Of a DNA stretch of 64,000 nucleotides, positions 1 to 8,019 are shown piece after piece. The DNA comes from Sutcliffiella horikoshii (GTDB lineage Bacteria > Bacillota > Bacilli > Bacillales > Bacillaceae_I). Numbering within the stretch: position 1 is the stretch's first letter; each line of letters opens with the position of its first letter. The stretch covers positions 946,666-1,010,665 of the forward strand of contig KV440964.1 of assembly GCA_001636495.1 (NCBI GenBank). Direction: 5' to 3'. The notes under the pieces were generated by a model. That model was not told the DNA's origin, ran no database searches, and worked only from the letters and a program-made list of their open reading frames with translations. The translations under genes and the position numbers were made by a program.

Positions 1-368
1 TTCAGGATGGAATGAAGATAGGGGTAGACCCATCATCCACTGACCAAAATACACTGATACTCGCAGAAACAGAAGGGAAAAACGTCGAGTTGATTTCCCT
101 GAACTATATGCATCTATTATCCAATCTGCAAGCGGGGAAGATTGATGCGACTGTTTGGAATGTGGATGAAAGGAATCAAAATCAGATCAACATCCGCCCT
201 CTGACAACTTCTGCTGCTCTGCAGATGGAAGAGGAGATGACCGAAGCTGTTTGCTTGATGAACAGAGGGAACCGAAAACTGGAATATCTGTTGAAACTTA
301 TTTCTATGGATGAGGTAAGGGAAGTCCAGCAACAAGTAGAGAGAAATGAAGTAATTCCAAGATATTAA
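1..368 (+). CDS. yhfZ: YhfZ C-terminal domain, transcriptional regulator (5' partial)
   Basis: The reading frame is open from the left edge, so the N-terminal part, including any helix-turn-helix, lies outside the window. What remains resembles the C-terminal, periplasmic-binding-protein-like ligand domain of YhfZ: a segment with IGVDPSSTDQ, then LSNLQAGKIDATVWN, then an acidic helix ending near EVIPRY. In E. coli YhfZ belongs to the uncharacterised yhf operon. Here it precedes homologues of yhfY, yhfU, yhfT, php, yhfS, yhfX and yhfW on the same strand, which makes the assignment much firmer than the fragment alone would. It is probably the local regulator, binding a pathway ligand in this domain; that is inference. 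The first visible ATG at 12 is internal, not the start. Confidence 0.72.
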   Translation, partial: QDGMKIGVDPSSTDQNTLILAETEGKNVELISLNYMHLLSNLQAGKIDATVWNVDERNQNQINIRPLTTSAALQMEEEMTEAVCLMNRGNRKLEYLLKLISMDEVREVQQQVERNEVIPRY

Positions 369-381
369 AATTACATAAAAT

Positions 382-421
382 GCGGGATCTTCACCGGAAA
401 ATACACCTAGAAGACCCCCGC
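382..421 (+). terminator. Hairpin after yhfZ
   Basis: GCGGG-A-TCTTC (382-392) can pair with GAAGA-CC-CCCGC (410-421), leaving a 17-base loop. No U-run follows, so it is a weak terminator, a processing site or an attenuator rather than a clear Rho-independent terminator. Confidence 0.35.
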
Positions 422-452
422 AGTCTGCTTAAAAAATATACTCTCAAACTAC

Positions 453-483
453 TATAATCTTAAAATACAATTTTTTGTATTTT
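453..483 (+). promoter_or_regulatory. Internal promoter with palindromic operator in front of yhfY
   Basis: A TATAAT -10 box lies at 453-458. Immediately after it is a perfect 9-bp inverted repeat, AAAATACAA (462-470) and TTGTATTTT (475-483), with a 4-base centre. The palindrome covers the expected transcription start near 465, which is the classical position for a repressor site. No good -35 is visible (region 430-436). The natural candidate to bind it is YhfZ, encoded just upstream; that is inference. Confidence 0.5.
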
Positions 484-506
484 GATTCTAGCCTAAAAGA
501 AAGGTC

Positions 507-863
507 GTGAAATTAATGAGCATGCTTAAAGAAAGGGTCGACATCCTCATGTCGACAGAAACCATTACGGAACGTGCACAGGAAATCACACTCAAAACAA
601 TGGAAGCTTATGTGAATTCCACTCAAGAAGAAGAAAAGTACCAAATGCTCATTACCCATTTGGCTATGGCGGTAACGAGGATGGACAGGGGAGAAGAGCT
701 CTCAGCACCACCCGAGATGATAATGCAGGAGGTAGAACAATCCCCTTATATCCATGAAGCCAACATTCGAGTGGAATGGATCGAACAGCAACTGGGAGAA
801 CCTTTACCGCAGGAGGAAAAAGCCTTTTTACAAATGCATTTTGTAAGCGTTTTAAACAATTAA
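507..863 (+). CDS. yhfY: YhfY-type PRD domain protein
   Basis: A 118-residue all-helical protein resembling YhfY, a stand-alone PTS-regulation-domain (PRD) protein of the yhf operon. No DNA-binding domain is present, so it would act through another regulator, presumably YhfZ. The conserved-looking stretch HLAMAVTRMDRGEEL contains the single PRD histidine region seen in such proteins. The start is uncertain: GTG at 507 lies only two bases after the AAAGAAAGG ribosome site (496-504), while ATG at 516 has a spacing of about 11 and ATG at 522 is also possible. The gene is 25 bp ahead of yhfU and follows the promoter/operator at 453-483. In PRD proteins histidine phosphorylation by the PTS changes activity; whether that holds here cannot be seen. 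Confidence 0.65.
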   Translation: MKLMSMLKERVDILMSTETITERAQEITLKTMEAYVNSTQEEEKYQMLITHLAMAVTRMDRGEELSAPPEMIMQEVEQSPYIHEANIRVEWIEQQLGEPLPQEEKAFLQMHFVSVLNN

Positions 864-887
864 TCTATTACTCTGGAGGGGTTAACT

Positions 888-1247
888 ATGAAAATCGTAA
901 TTGGCGGACAAGTGGAAAAAAGTGAAATTGAAAAGTTGGTAATCGAGCATGGCAATGGAAAGGTTGAAACGCAAGTCAAGCCGGATTTGGAGGCTGCCAT
1001 GATGATGAAGAATGGACAGGCAGACTATTATGTTGGGGCTTGTCATACCGGTGGGGGCGGTGCGCTTGCAATGGCCATTGCGCTTCTAGGGAAAAACAAA
1101 TGTGCCACCATCTCCATGCCAGGGAAACCTCCTGTGCAAGCAAAGGTGCAGGAGGCAGTGGAGCAAGGGGCAACCGCCTTCGGTTTTACAGGAGATCATA
1201 AGGAAAAAGCGGTGGAACTGCTATTGGCTGAACTTTTAAAAAAGTAG
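888..1247 (+). CDS. yhfU: YhfU-like DUF2620 protein
   Basis: A 119-residue protein of the DUF2620 family, homologous to E. coli YhfU. Notable features are the Gly-rich stretch CHTGGGGALAMAIALLG in the middle, the SMPGK turn, and an alpha/beta pattern. It has no signal peptide and no strong membrane segment. The start ATG at 888 follows CTGGAGGGG with good spacing. It lies 21 bp upstream of the membrane protein YhfT, and the pair is kept together with php and yhfS in enterobacteria as well. The biochemical role is unknown; the co-occurrence with YhfT suggests a soluble partner of that membrane protein, which is inference only. Confidence 0.75.
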   Translation: MKIVIGGQVEKSEIEKLVIEHGNGKVETQVKPDLEAAMMMKNGQADYYVGACHTGGGGALAMAIALLGKNKCATISMPGKPPVQAKVQEAVEQGATAFGFTGDHKEKAVELLLAELLKK

Positions 1248-1268
1248 GGAGAAACGGGGGAGTTTTTC

Positions 1269-2567
1269 ATGGTATTAGAAGCAGGAATATTAATTTTACT
1301 AGGGGTAGTAGGAGCCGTCATGGCGAATATGGGGATTGCTGTTTTTAATGACGGTTTGAGGCCGGTCGTACCGGAAAATCTGGAAGGGCGCATGTCGCGG
1401 AAAGAACTTTCTGTTACTGCATTTGCGATGAGCTTTGGACTTGTCATCGGATTTGGAATACCGATTTCTATTGCAGGAGGTATCCTGCTGATTCATAGTA
1501 TTTTGCTAGGAACGGATATCATCGGGCTTTCCTTGAACAAGGGGAAGGTATCAACTGCCATAGCGGGTCTAATTGGTGGACTTTATGGTGCTGGTGTCTA
1601 TTTCGGCCTTCAGTTCGTGGTGGCAGGGTTTGAAAAACTGCCTTTGAATTTCGTTGACGGCTTCAATTTAGTCGGCGCGCCGGTTGTCGTATCCTTCATG
1701 GTCTTCCCTGCGATTGCGATTGCGTTGCAGTTTGGCGTGAAAAAAGGAATCATCGCTTTTCTAGTCGCGGCCATTGCACGTCAGATCATTGTTTTCACGA
1801 ACACAGAACAGTTGATTTCCATTGGTGGAACACCGGTTGTCCTAAGTCCGGAAGGGATTGCCCTTGTGGTAGGAATGATTTTCTTGATGACATTTGCCAT
1901 CCGGGAAAAATCGGATGATACAAGCTTGTCGACATTAGCTAGTCTGTTTGTGGACCGTGTGAATCGTATCAAAAAGCATGTCTGGATCTTGATGATCAGC
2001 GGAGGACTCATCTCTGCAGCTGCCAACTATTTGATTGTTGCAGGAGACCCAATATCTCTTAATCTTTTATCAGAAGGAAAAATCTCCGAGGGTGCCATTG
2101 CTTCTTTTGCAAAAGCGATTGGGTTTGTGCCGCTGATTGCCAGTACGGCGATAGCGACAGGGGTGTATGGTCCTGCAGGATTCACTTTCGTCTTTGGGGC
2201 AGGGATCCTATCACCTAACCCGGTGGTTGCGGCCATTGCCGGTGCGCTCATTATTTTTGGGGAAGTTTGGTTGTTGACGTACTTGGCTAAATTCCTTGAC
2301 CGTTATCCTGGTGTACGTGCTTCTGGTGAAAATATCCGTACTGCCATGACACGAGTACTTGAAGTAGCATTGCTGATTGGTGGAGCGAACGCGGCCAATG
2401 CGATTGTACCAGGCTTCGGATTCTTCGCCATTGCCGGTATTTACTTGCTCAATGAAGCGGCTGGGCGCCCAATCGTCCGTATGGCGGTTGGTCCTCTTGG
2501 TGCCATTGCAGTAGGTGTCATTGGAAACATTTTAGTGTTACTCGGTCTCTTTACACCGCCTCAATAA
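1269..2567 (+). CDS. yhfT: YhfT-like multi-pass membrane protein
   Basis: A 432-residue polytopic membrane protein matching the YhfT family in length and character. Roughly ten or more hydrophobic segments are visible, beginning with an uncleaved N-terminal helix (EAGILILLGVVGAVMANMGI). Gly/Ala/Pro-rich stretches such as GATPVVV-like loops and PAGFTFVFGAGILSPNP resemble those of transporters or membrane-embedded enzymes. It sits between yhfU (21 bp upstream) and php (26 bp downstream), so it is co-transcribed. It is the obvious candidate importer for whatever substrate the soluble yhf enzymes process. Family function is unknown, and no named transporter superfamily can be assigned from sequence reading alone. 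Confidence 0.78.
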   Translation: MVLEAGILILLGVVGAVMANMGIAVFNDGLRPVVPENLEGRMSRKELSVTAFAMSFGLVIGFGIPISIAGGILLIHSILLGTDIIGLSLNKGKVSTAIAGLIGGLYGAGVYFGLQFVVAGFEKLPLNFVDGFNLVGAPVVVSFMVFPAIAIALQFGVKKGIIAFLVAAIARQIIVFTNTEQLISIGGTPVVLSPEGIALVVGMIFLMTFAIREKSDDTSLSTLASLFVDRVNRIKKHVWILMISGGLISAAANYLIVAGDPISLNLLSEGKISEGAIASFAKAIGFVPLIASTAIATGVYGPAGFTFVFGAGILSPNPVVAAIAGALIIFGEVWLLTYLAKFLDRYPGVRASGENIRTAMTRVLEVALLIGGANAANAIVPGFGFFAIAGIYLLNEAAGRPIVRMAVGPLGAIAVGVIGNILVLLGLFTPPQ

Positions 2568-2593
2568 AACTTGATTAGAAGGAGACGATCTAC

Positions 2594-3520
2594 ATGTATA
2601 TTCAAACCATCTTTGGCACGATTGCTCCGGAAGAGTTGGGGGTATGTGCGTGTCATGAGCATTTAAGTATTGACCTTAGCAGGATAAAAGGCGATCCGGA
2701 TACGGCCCTGCAAGATGTGAGGCTTGTAATGGAAGACCTTAGAAGCTTTAAAGCACACGGAGGAAAAGCCGTTATTGAAGTAACCAATTATGGGATGGGC
2801 AGGAATATTCCTGCCCTTCTCCAAATAGGCCGTGAGCTAGATTTGCAGATTGTCGCAAGTACCGGATGTTATAAAGATCCTTTTATCCCAGAGGACCGGA
2901 CAAGCTACACGCGGGATGATTTTAGCCAATGGATAATCGATGAAATTTCGCATGGAATGGACGGGACGGATGTACTGCCAGGTGTTATTGGGGAAATCGG
3001 CAGTAGTCTCAATAAGTTTGAGCCAATTGAGCTGGAGCTTTTCCATGGCGCTATTGAAGCAGCAAAAGTTACGAAGCTTCCATTATCCACTCATACCACT
3101 CTTGGAACGATGGCCTTGGATCAGGTCGAACTATTTATAAAAGAAGGGCTACCACTGAATCAGGTAATCATCGGACATCAGGACCTTAATGAACAAGATG
3201 AGGTCGTCCTGGAGGTGCTTGCTTCCGGTGCTTTTGTGGCACTTGACACCATCGGCAAGGAAAACTATCGGACAGATGCAGACCGCCTTGCTTCACTCAT
3301 GAAATTTTTAGAAAAAGGTTATGAAAATCAGTTGTTACTGTCGAGTGATCTGACTCGCAATTCTCATATGAGGGTGAACGGTGGTCAAGGTTACGACGTG
3401 GTGCTCCGCAGTTTCATCCCAAAACTTATGGAACAAGGCGTAGATGAGAAAATGATTCAGAAGTTACTCACCAAAAATCCTCAGCAAGCATTCAGCATAC
3501 GAAAAGAGGCGAGCTTATGA
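2594..3520 (+). CDS. php: Php/YhfV phosphotriesterase-homology amidohydrolase
   Basis: A 308-residue TIM-barrel metal-dependent hydrolase of the phosphotriesterase-homology family. The N-terminal metal ligands are seen as CACHEH near residue 17, followed by later ligand regions STHTTLG, IIGHQD and the catalytic Asp in LLSSDLTR. At the position where bacterial phosphotriesterases carry a carboxylated lysine, this protein has Glu (VIGEIGSS), as does E. coli PHP. That argues against genuine phosphotriesterase activity and for a lactonase- or amidase-like reaction on an unknown substrate. The start follows AGAAGGAGA with normal spacing. Its stop overlaps the yhfS start by 4 bp (ATGA), so translation is coupled. 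Confidence 0.85.
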   Translation: MYIQTIFGTIAPEELGVCACHEHLSIDLSRIKGDPDTALQDVRLVMEDLRSFKAHGGKAVIEVTNYGMGRNIPALLQIGRELDLQIVASTGCYKDPFIPEDRTSYTRDDFSQWIIDEISHGMDGTDVLPGVIGEIGSSLNKFEPIELELFHGAIEAAKVTKLPLSTHTTLGTMALDQVELFIKEGLPLNQVIIGHQDLNEQDEVVLEVLASGAFVALDTIGKENYRTDADRLASLMKFLEKGYENQLLLSSDLTRNSHMRVNGGQGYDVVLRSFIPKLMEQGVDEKMIQKLLTKNPQQAFSIRKEASL

Positions 3521-4626
3521 GATATGAAGATTCCATTTTGCCTAATTTGAGCATGAAAGAGGCACAAGCGCTACAGTTCCGTTTAATAGATGAGATTACG
3601 AGAGAGTTTGCAGATAATGAGTTTTTCCAGACGGGGGACGTCGGACTTCATCCCGCATATAACCGTCCATATGTAACAGCCCGGGTAGAGCGGGTCCTTG
3701 CGGAAACCTTTGATGCAGAGGCCTGCGCCTTGGTTAGAGGGAGTGGGACTGGAGCGATTCGGATTATCTTGAGCCAGCTGTTGGAACCAGGTGATGCTTG
3801 CATCGTTCATACAGCACCGGTGTATATGACAACCAAAGAAACATTCAGGATGATGGGAATAAAACAAAAGCAAGTTGACTTCAACGACTTGGAAAAGCTG
3901 CGAGCGCATTTACATTCTGATAACGATTCCAGAGTCTTTTATGTGCAACACGCAAGGCAGCAGCCCACAGATACTTATCGGTTAGATGAGGTCATTCAAC
4001 TTGTAAAAGAAGTACGCCCAGAGCTACCCATTGTTGTGGATGATAACTATTGCGCCATGAAAATGCCTAAAATCGGAGTGCAGTATGGAGCGGAGTATTC
4101 CACGTTTTCCGGATTTAAGCTGCTTGGCCCCCAGGGGATAGGGATTCTATTGGGCAAAAAAGGAGCAATTGAACAGATTCATCACCGTAATTACTCAGGT
4201 GGAGGACAAGTACAAGGGTTTGAAGCACATGAACTCTTAAGGAGCCTTGTCTTTGCACCGGTTATGCTCGCTACTCAAAACGAGCAGGTGGAAGAGTTGA
4301 GGGAACGAATTGCTGCAGGAGAAGTCCCTCATGTAAAAGAGGTGTATATCACCAATTCCCAATCGAAAAATGTCATCGTGGAACTGGAGCAGCCGATTGC
4401 TCAGGAAGTGATCAAGGCAGCTTCGGACTTTGGTGCAGCCACCTACCCGGTCGGAGCGGAATCTCGCTTTGAACTGATACCGATGATTTATCGTGTTTCA
4501 GGAAGCTTTTTGGAAAGCCAGCCTGAACTTAAAGAGTATGGTCTACGAATTAATCCGATGAAATCCTCGGCAAGCACGGTCATTCGTATTTTGAACAATG
4601 TGCTTGAGAACATGGCAAAGAGGTGA
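3517..4626 (+). CDS. yhfS: YhfS-like PLP-dependent aminotransferase-fold enzyme
   Basis: A 369-residue fold-type I pyridoxal-phosphate enzyme homologous to YhfS. The pyrophosphate-binding turn is visible as VRGSGTGAIR (about residues 73-82), the cofactor Asp region as IVVDDNYC, and the Schiff-base lysine in FSGFKLLGPQG (about residue 203). The domain is of the methionine-gamma-lyase/cystathionine-lyase-related aminotransferase type. The start ATG overlaps the php stop. Placed between an amidohydrolase and an alanine-racemase-like protein, it probably handles an amino acid or amino-sugar-derived intermediate. The precise reaction has not been established for this family to my knowledge. Confidence 0.8.
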   Translation: MRYEDSILPNLSMKEAQALQFRLIDEITREFADNEFFQTGDVGLHPAYNRPYVTARVERVLAETFDAEACALVRGSGTGAIRIILSQLLEPGDACIVHTAPVYMTTKETFRMMGIKQKQVDFNDLEKLRAHLHSDNDSRVFYVQHARQQPTDTYRLDEVIQLVKEVRPELPIVVDDNYCAMKMPKIGVQYGAEYSTFSGFKLLGPQGIGILLGKKGAIEQIHHRNYSGGGQVQGFEAHELLRSLVFAPVMLATQNEQVEELRERIAAGEVPHVKEVYITNSQSKNVIVELEQPIAQEVIKAASDFGAATYPVGAESRFELIPMIYRVSGSFLESQPELKEYGLRINPMKSSASTVIRILNNVLENMAKR

Positions 4627-4632
4627 TCCGGG

Positions 4633-5796
4633 ATGTTTCTTGATATGACATTGAAAAGAAATGAGGAACTAGTGAGGACCGCGACCTTGCTTCATCGCAA
4701 TGGCGATATTCCGGCCAATACTTATGTACTGGATCTCGACCGGATCGAGGAAAATGTCCAAGCACTCTCACGCTCTGCTTCCGAACATGGCATAACATTA
4801 TATTATATGACCAAACAAATAGGGAGAAGTCCGTTCATCGGGCAGATCATAGAGCAGAATGGGATTGATAAAGCTGTCGGAGTGGATATTGATGAGGCGA
4901 CCATGCTTAAGAGCGGCGGTTGTAAGATTGGAAATCTCGGCCATCTTGTCCAACCTTCCAAAAGCCAGTGGAAGTATGTCCTTGAAGAGCTCCAACCAGA
5001 AGTGGTCACGTTATTTTCCTATGAAAGGGCACAACAGTTATCACATGTCGCTTTAGAGCTTGGAAGAAGGCAGGATATCATTTTGCGGGTCATCAAACCT
5101 TCCGACCAGGTGTTCCCAGGGCAGTTCGGCGGGTTTCTATTGGATGAGCTGAACGATGAAATTGAGCGACTTATCACGTTACCGGGAATCAGGATAATCG
5201 GGATAACGAGTTTTCCTGTCTTTCAACTGAATGAAGAGAAGAATGGAATGGCCTTCACCTCCAATATTCAGACGCTCCATAGAGCAAAGACCATCTTGGA
5301 ACAGCACAACCTCGAGGTCAGGCAGGTGAATGCCCCAAGTGCTACAAGCTGCCATACCATGCCTCTTCTAAAAGAAAGCGGTGTAACACATGGGGAGCCT
5401 GGGCACGCCATAACAGGGACCACTCCATTGCACGCGTATAGGGAAGACCTCGCAGAAGTGCCATCCATGGTGTACGTCTCGGAAATCTCCCATATGGACC
5501 AGGACTTTGCCTATACCATTGCTGGCGGATTTTATGCGAGAGGAAATATGGAATCGGCTTTATATGGAAGTGACGAGACTGCACTTCTCACTCAACGCAC
5601 CAATACAGCACTAGTTTCGCCTGAGAACATCGACTATTACGGAGCTCTTGAGAAAAAAGGGAACATGCATGTAGGGGATACAGTGGTTTATGCTTTCCGT
5701 ACTCAAATTTTTGTTACCCGTGCACATGTGGCATTTGTGCGAGGGGTTCGCACATCAAACCCTGAAGTTGTCTATTTTCAGAAAAGGGGGCTGTAA
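4633..5796 (+). CDS. yhfX: YhfX-like alanine racemase-fold PLP enzyme
   Basis: A 387-residue fold-type III PLP enzyme homologous to YhfX. The N-terminal alanine-racemase barrel starts at about residue 25; TYVLDLDRIEENVQAL is followed by the PLP lysine in YYMTKQIGRSP. The C-terminal YhfX-specific domain contains HGEPGHAITGTTPLHA and the terminal beta region. The start ATG at 4633 has the ribosome site GAGGTG overlapping the yhfS stop. The next gene begins 4 bp after its stop. A racemase, epimerase or decarboxylase-like role on the same substrate family as YhfS is plausible, but the reaction is not known. Confidence 0.82.
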   Translation: MFLDMTLKRNEELVRTATLLHRNGDIPANTYVLDLDRIEENVQALSRSASEHGITLYYMTKQIGRSPFIGQIIEQNGIDKAVGVDIDEATMLKSGGCKIGNLGHLVQPSKSQWKYVLEELQPEVVTLFSYERAQQLSHVALELGRRQDIILRVIKPSDQVFPGQFGGFLLDELNDEIERLITLPGIRIIGITSFPVFQLNEEKNGMAFTSNIQTLHRAKTILEQHNLEVRQVNAPSATSCHTMPLLKESGVTHGEPGHAITGTTPLHAYREDLAEVPSMVYVSEISHMDQDFAYTIAGGFYARGNMESALYGSDETALLTQRTNTALVSPENIDYYGALEKKGNMHVGDTVVYAFRTQIFVTRAHVAFVRGVRTSNPEVVYFQKRGL

Positions 5797-5799
5797 GCG

Positions 5800-6984
5800 A
5801 TGAAGAAAGTCACACTATTGATTCTCGACGGTTTTGGAGTTGGTGCAATGGAAGATTGCAAAACTGTCAAACCGGAGGATACAGAAGCGAACACGTATAA
5901 AAGCATCCGTGAATCGGTAGAATTGAGGATTCCCAACCTTTACCGGCTCGGACTGGAGAAAATAGCCGATGGTACTGGTGAGCCTACTGCGGCGTATGGA
6001 AAAAGCAATCTCGCACATTATGGCGCGGACACCTATATGGGCCACCAAGAACTGATGGGAAGCAAACCAGGCAGGCCTCAAGAGAGATTAATGAAGGATA
6101 TTCACTTTGAATTGAAAGCGGCTTTGGAAGCTAACGAGTATAAAGTGGAGTATCCAATAGAGGGAGTACCAGTTCTTTTAGTGGAAGATTCCGTGGTGAT
6201 TGGAGACAACCTTGAATCTCAGCTTGGCAATATCATCAACGTGGTATGTGACCTCAATCGTATCAGCTTTAAGGATGCCTGTGAGATTGGAAAAGTCGTG
6301 CGAAGCAATGTAGACACAAGCAGGGTCATTGTCTTCGGCAACACGACAACATCTACGGAAATCATCCTATCCACCGTTCATGAAAAAAATACTGGGCAAT
6401 GGGGAGTGGACTCACCAAAAGCAAAGGTGTACGGTCCTGGTTACCGTGTACTTCATCTCGGCTACGGGGTCGACAGTACCAAACAGCTTGCCTATCTCAC
6501 TGAAAAGAAGGGGTTGCCAGTCTTCAGGATAGGGAAAACCGCAGATGTCATCCAGGCGGATGGGTATGCTGACGGGGTCGTCGAAACAAAAGAGGTGTTA
6601 CGTCATTTTCAGGATACGTACAATTCAACAAAAGAAGAGGCTCTTTTCCTTGTGAATGTCCAGGAAACGGATCTTGCTGGCCATAAAGAGGACAGTAATT
6701 GGTACAAAGAAGTCCTGGAAGAGGTTGATCGGTTTCTTGTTGAGTTCATCCCCACATTAGGAAAAGAGGAGTTACTGATTATCACTGCCGACCATGGCAA
6801 CGACCCAACTATTGGCCACTCCAACCACACTCGCGAACAAACTCCCATACTAGTTGTGGGAGAGGAGATATCTCCAGTGGATCTGGGAACCAGAAACACC
6901 ATGGCGGATATTGCAGCAACCATCGCTGAATATTTAGACGTGGAAAAACCGGAGTTTGGGGAGAGTTTTTTGAAGTTGATGTAG
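5800..6984 (+). CDS. yhfW: YhfW-like phosphopentomutase-family enzyme
   Basis: A 394-residue alkaline-phosphatase-superfamily metalloenzyme related to phosphopentomutase (DeoB) and homologous to YhfW. Metal-binding motifs are visible: LLILDGFGVG at the N-terminus, ETDLAGH near residue 287, and ITADHGNDPT plus HSNHTREQTP towards the C-terminus. HYGADTYMGHQELMG near residue 70 contains the likely phospho-acceptor threonine. It is the last gene of the operon, 3 bp after yhfX, with GGGGG as ribosome site. The presence of a phosphosugar mutase suggests that the operon's product or intermediate is a sugar phosphate, possibly a pentose or amino sugar. That is inference. Confidence 0.82.
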   Translation: MKKVTLLILDGFGVGAMEDCKTVKPEDTEANTYKSIRESVELRIPNLYRLGLEKIADGTGEPTAAYGKSNLAHYGADTYMGHQELMGSKPGRPQERLMKDIHFELKAALEANEYKVEYPIEGVPVLLVEDSVVIGDNLESQLGNIINVVCDLNRISFKDACEIGKVVRSNVDTSRVIVFGNTTTSTEIILSTVHEKNTGQWGVDSPKAKVYGPGYRVLHLGYGVDSTKQLAYLTEKKGLPVFRIGKTADVIQADGYADGVVETKEVLRHFQDTYNSTKEEALFLVNVQETDLAGHKEDSNWYKEVLEEVDRFLVEFIPTLGKEELLIITADHGNDPTIGHSNHTREQTPILVVGEEISPVDLGTRNTMADIAATIAEYLDVEKPEFGESFLKLM

Positions 6985-6988
6985 GGAT

Positions 6989-7034
6989 GGTTCCTGCGCT
7001 TCTTTACCTTAATTGGCGAAGAAGCGAAAGAACC
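6989..7034. terminator. Hairpin between yhfW and the convergent DUF2628 gene
   Basis: Two nested complementary blocks, GGTTC/GAACC (6989-6993, 7030-7034) and CGCTTCTT/AAGAAGCG (6997-7004, 7019-7026), form one hairpin. No T-run follows on either strand, so terminator strength is doubtful, but it lies exactly between convergent genes. Confidence 0.45.
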
Positions 7035-7058
7035 GACCCCTAAATCACAAAACGCTAC

Positions 7059-7712
7059 CTATGAAGTGATGAGAGCTGGTGCAAGGATGAAAGTGGAGAT
7101 GATGGAATAAATAAGGACCATGCCTATTGCTACAAAAATCCCCAGTACACTTCTACCACCGGACCGCTTAATGGCATCAAGATTATAGGTCCGATTTTGA
7201 TGATGCTTCTCGATTTTTTTGGAAGCATGGATGTAATACAGATAGTTCCCCAGTACACCGAGGAACGCACCGGTCCCAATTCCTATCAAATAATCATAGG
7301 TACTAGGGATACCTGCTATATACATAATTGCGTCCAATAGGAGAAATATCATCAAAATAACGAAAATATGAACATACATTTTACGGTATCCCATCCAGGA
7401 AATACTTAAAAAGAACGCCGCCCAGTTCCAGCTTTGCATCCTAACCTCGCTGCCATCACCCAATTCCCACTTTTCACAATAGAAGTCATCATTAGGGCCG
7501 ATAAATTCCCGTAAAGCCTCTTCCTTTGAACTCATTTGATGTAGCTCGGAGTGACCAATAGGGTCATTGCTCGCAGCTACCTCTTTTTGGGCAGTGTCCA
7601 AGTTGTTTTCTGATGAGGTGTTGGTGTTACTTTGCTCCTCTTTGGTAGCTCCGCATTTGGAACAAAAGACCGCATTTGTCGGTTGCTTCTCTCCACATGA
7701 TTTACAGTACAT
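7059..7712 (-). CDS. Zinc-ribbon DUF2628 membrane protein
   Basis: A 217-residue protein with an N-terminal zinc ribbon, MYCKSCGEKQP then CSKCGA (two CxxC knuckles), a low-complexity Asn/Ser/Glu linker, and a C-terminal DUF2628-like membrane domain. That domain starts with SWNWAAFFLSISWMGYRKMY and has about three or four membrane helices. The start at 7712 is chosen because ribosome site GAGG precedes it; the frame is open for 22 further codons upstream but lacks a site there. Such proteins are widespread in Bacillus and of unknown function. The zinc ribbon would face the cytoplasm. It is convergent with yhfW and stands alone. Confidence 0.72.
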   Translation of the reverse strand: MYCKSCGEKQPTNAVFCSKCGATKEEQSNTNTSSENNLDTAQKEVAASNDPIGHSELHQMSSKEEALREFIGPNDDFYCEKWELGDGSEVRMQSWNWAAFFLSISWMGYRKMYVHIFVILMIFLLLDAIMYIAGIPSTYDYLIGIGTGAFLGVLGNYLYYIHASKKIEKHHQNRTYNLDAIKRSGGRSVLGIFVAIGMVLIYSIISTFILAPALITS

Positions 7713-7874
7713 CGGTGTTCCTCGCTTTCTATGAAACTGAATTTGGAATAATATAGTATATATGTAATAGGTTATCATTTATTTGGGGGTAAAGACAATT
7801 GAAATGATGTATCTGGGATGAAGACCTCAATAGAAGATGTGCAGAACAAGTTGTATTGGAGAATACTAATTTTT

Positions 7875-7892
7875 GAACAAACGTTTGATTAA
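7875..7892 (+). promoter_or_regulatory. Operator-like motif, copy 1, upstream of GNAT gene
   Basis: GAACAAACGTTTGATTAA contains the palindromic core CAAACGTTTG. Near-identical motifs occur at 9489-9506 and, on the minus strand, 36888-36906. About 77 bp downstream a second block, TTTTGATGG followed by a TATWTTAGRATA-like stretch, is also shared with the 9.5-kb copy. The form suggests a TetR-type operator plus a common promoter region; no regulator for it is seen here. Confidence 0.4.
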
Positions 7893-8019
7893 ACCGATTT
7901 TCCAATATGAACGGGTGAGAGTTTTTGAACTTGTCTGTTTATATCAACTTATTTTGATGGGTATTTTAGGATAATTTTTATAAGGATGTATTAAGACAAT
8001 ACTTAATGGAGGTAAAGCT

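Noticed and set aside
7875-7888. LexA (SOS) box
   Set aside because: GAACAAACGTTTG partly fits the Bacillus LexA consensus, but the outer bases do not, the third copy breaks the pattern, and the shared flanking sequence points to another regulator.
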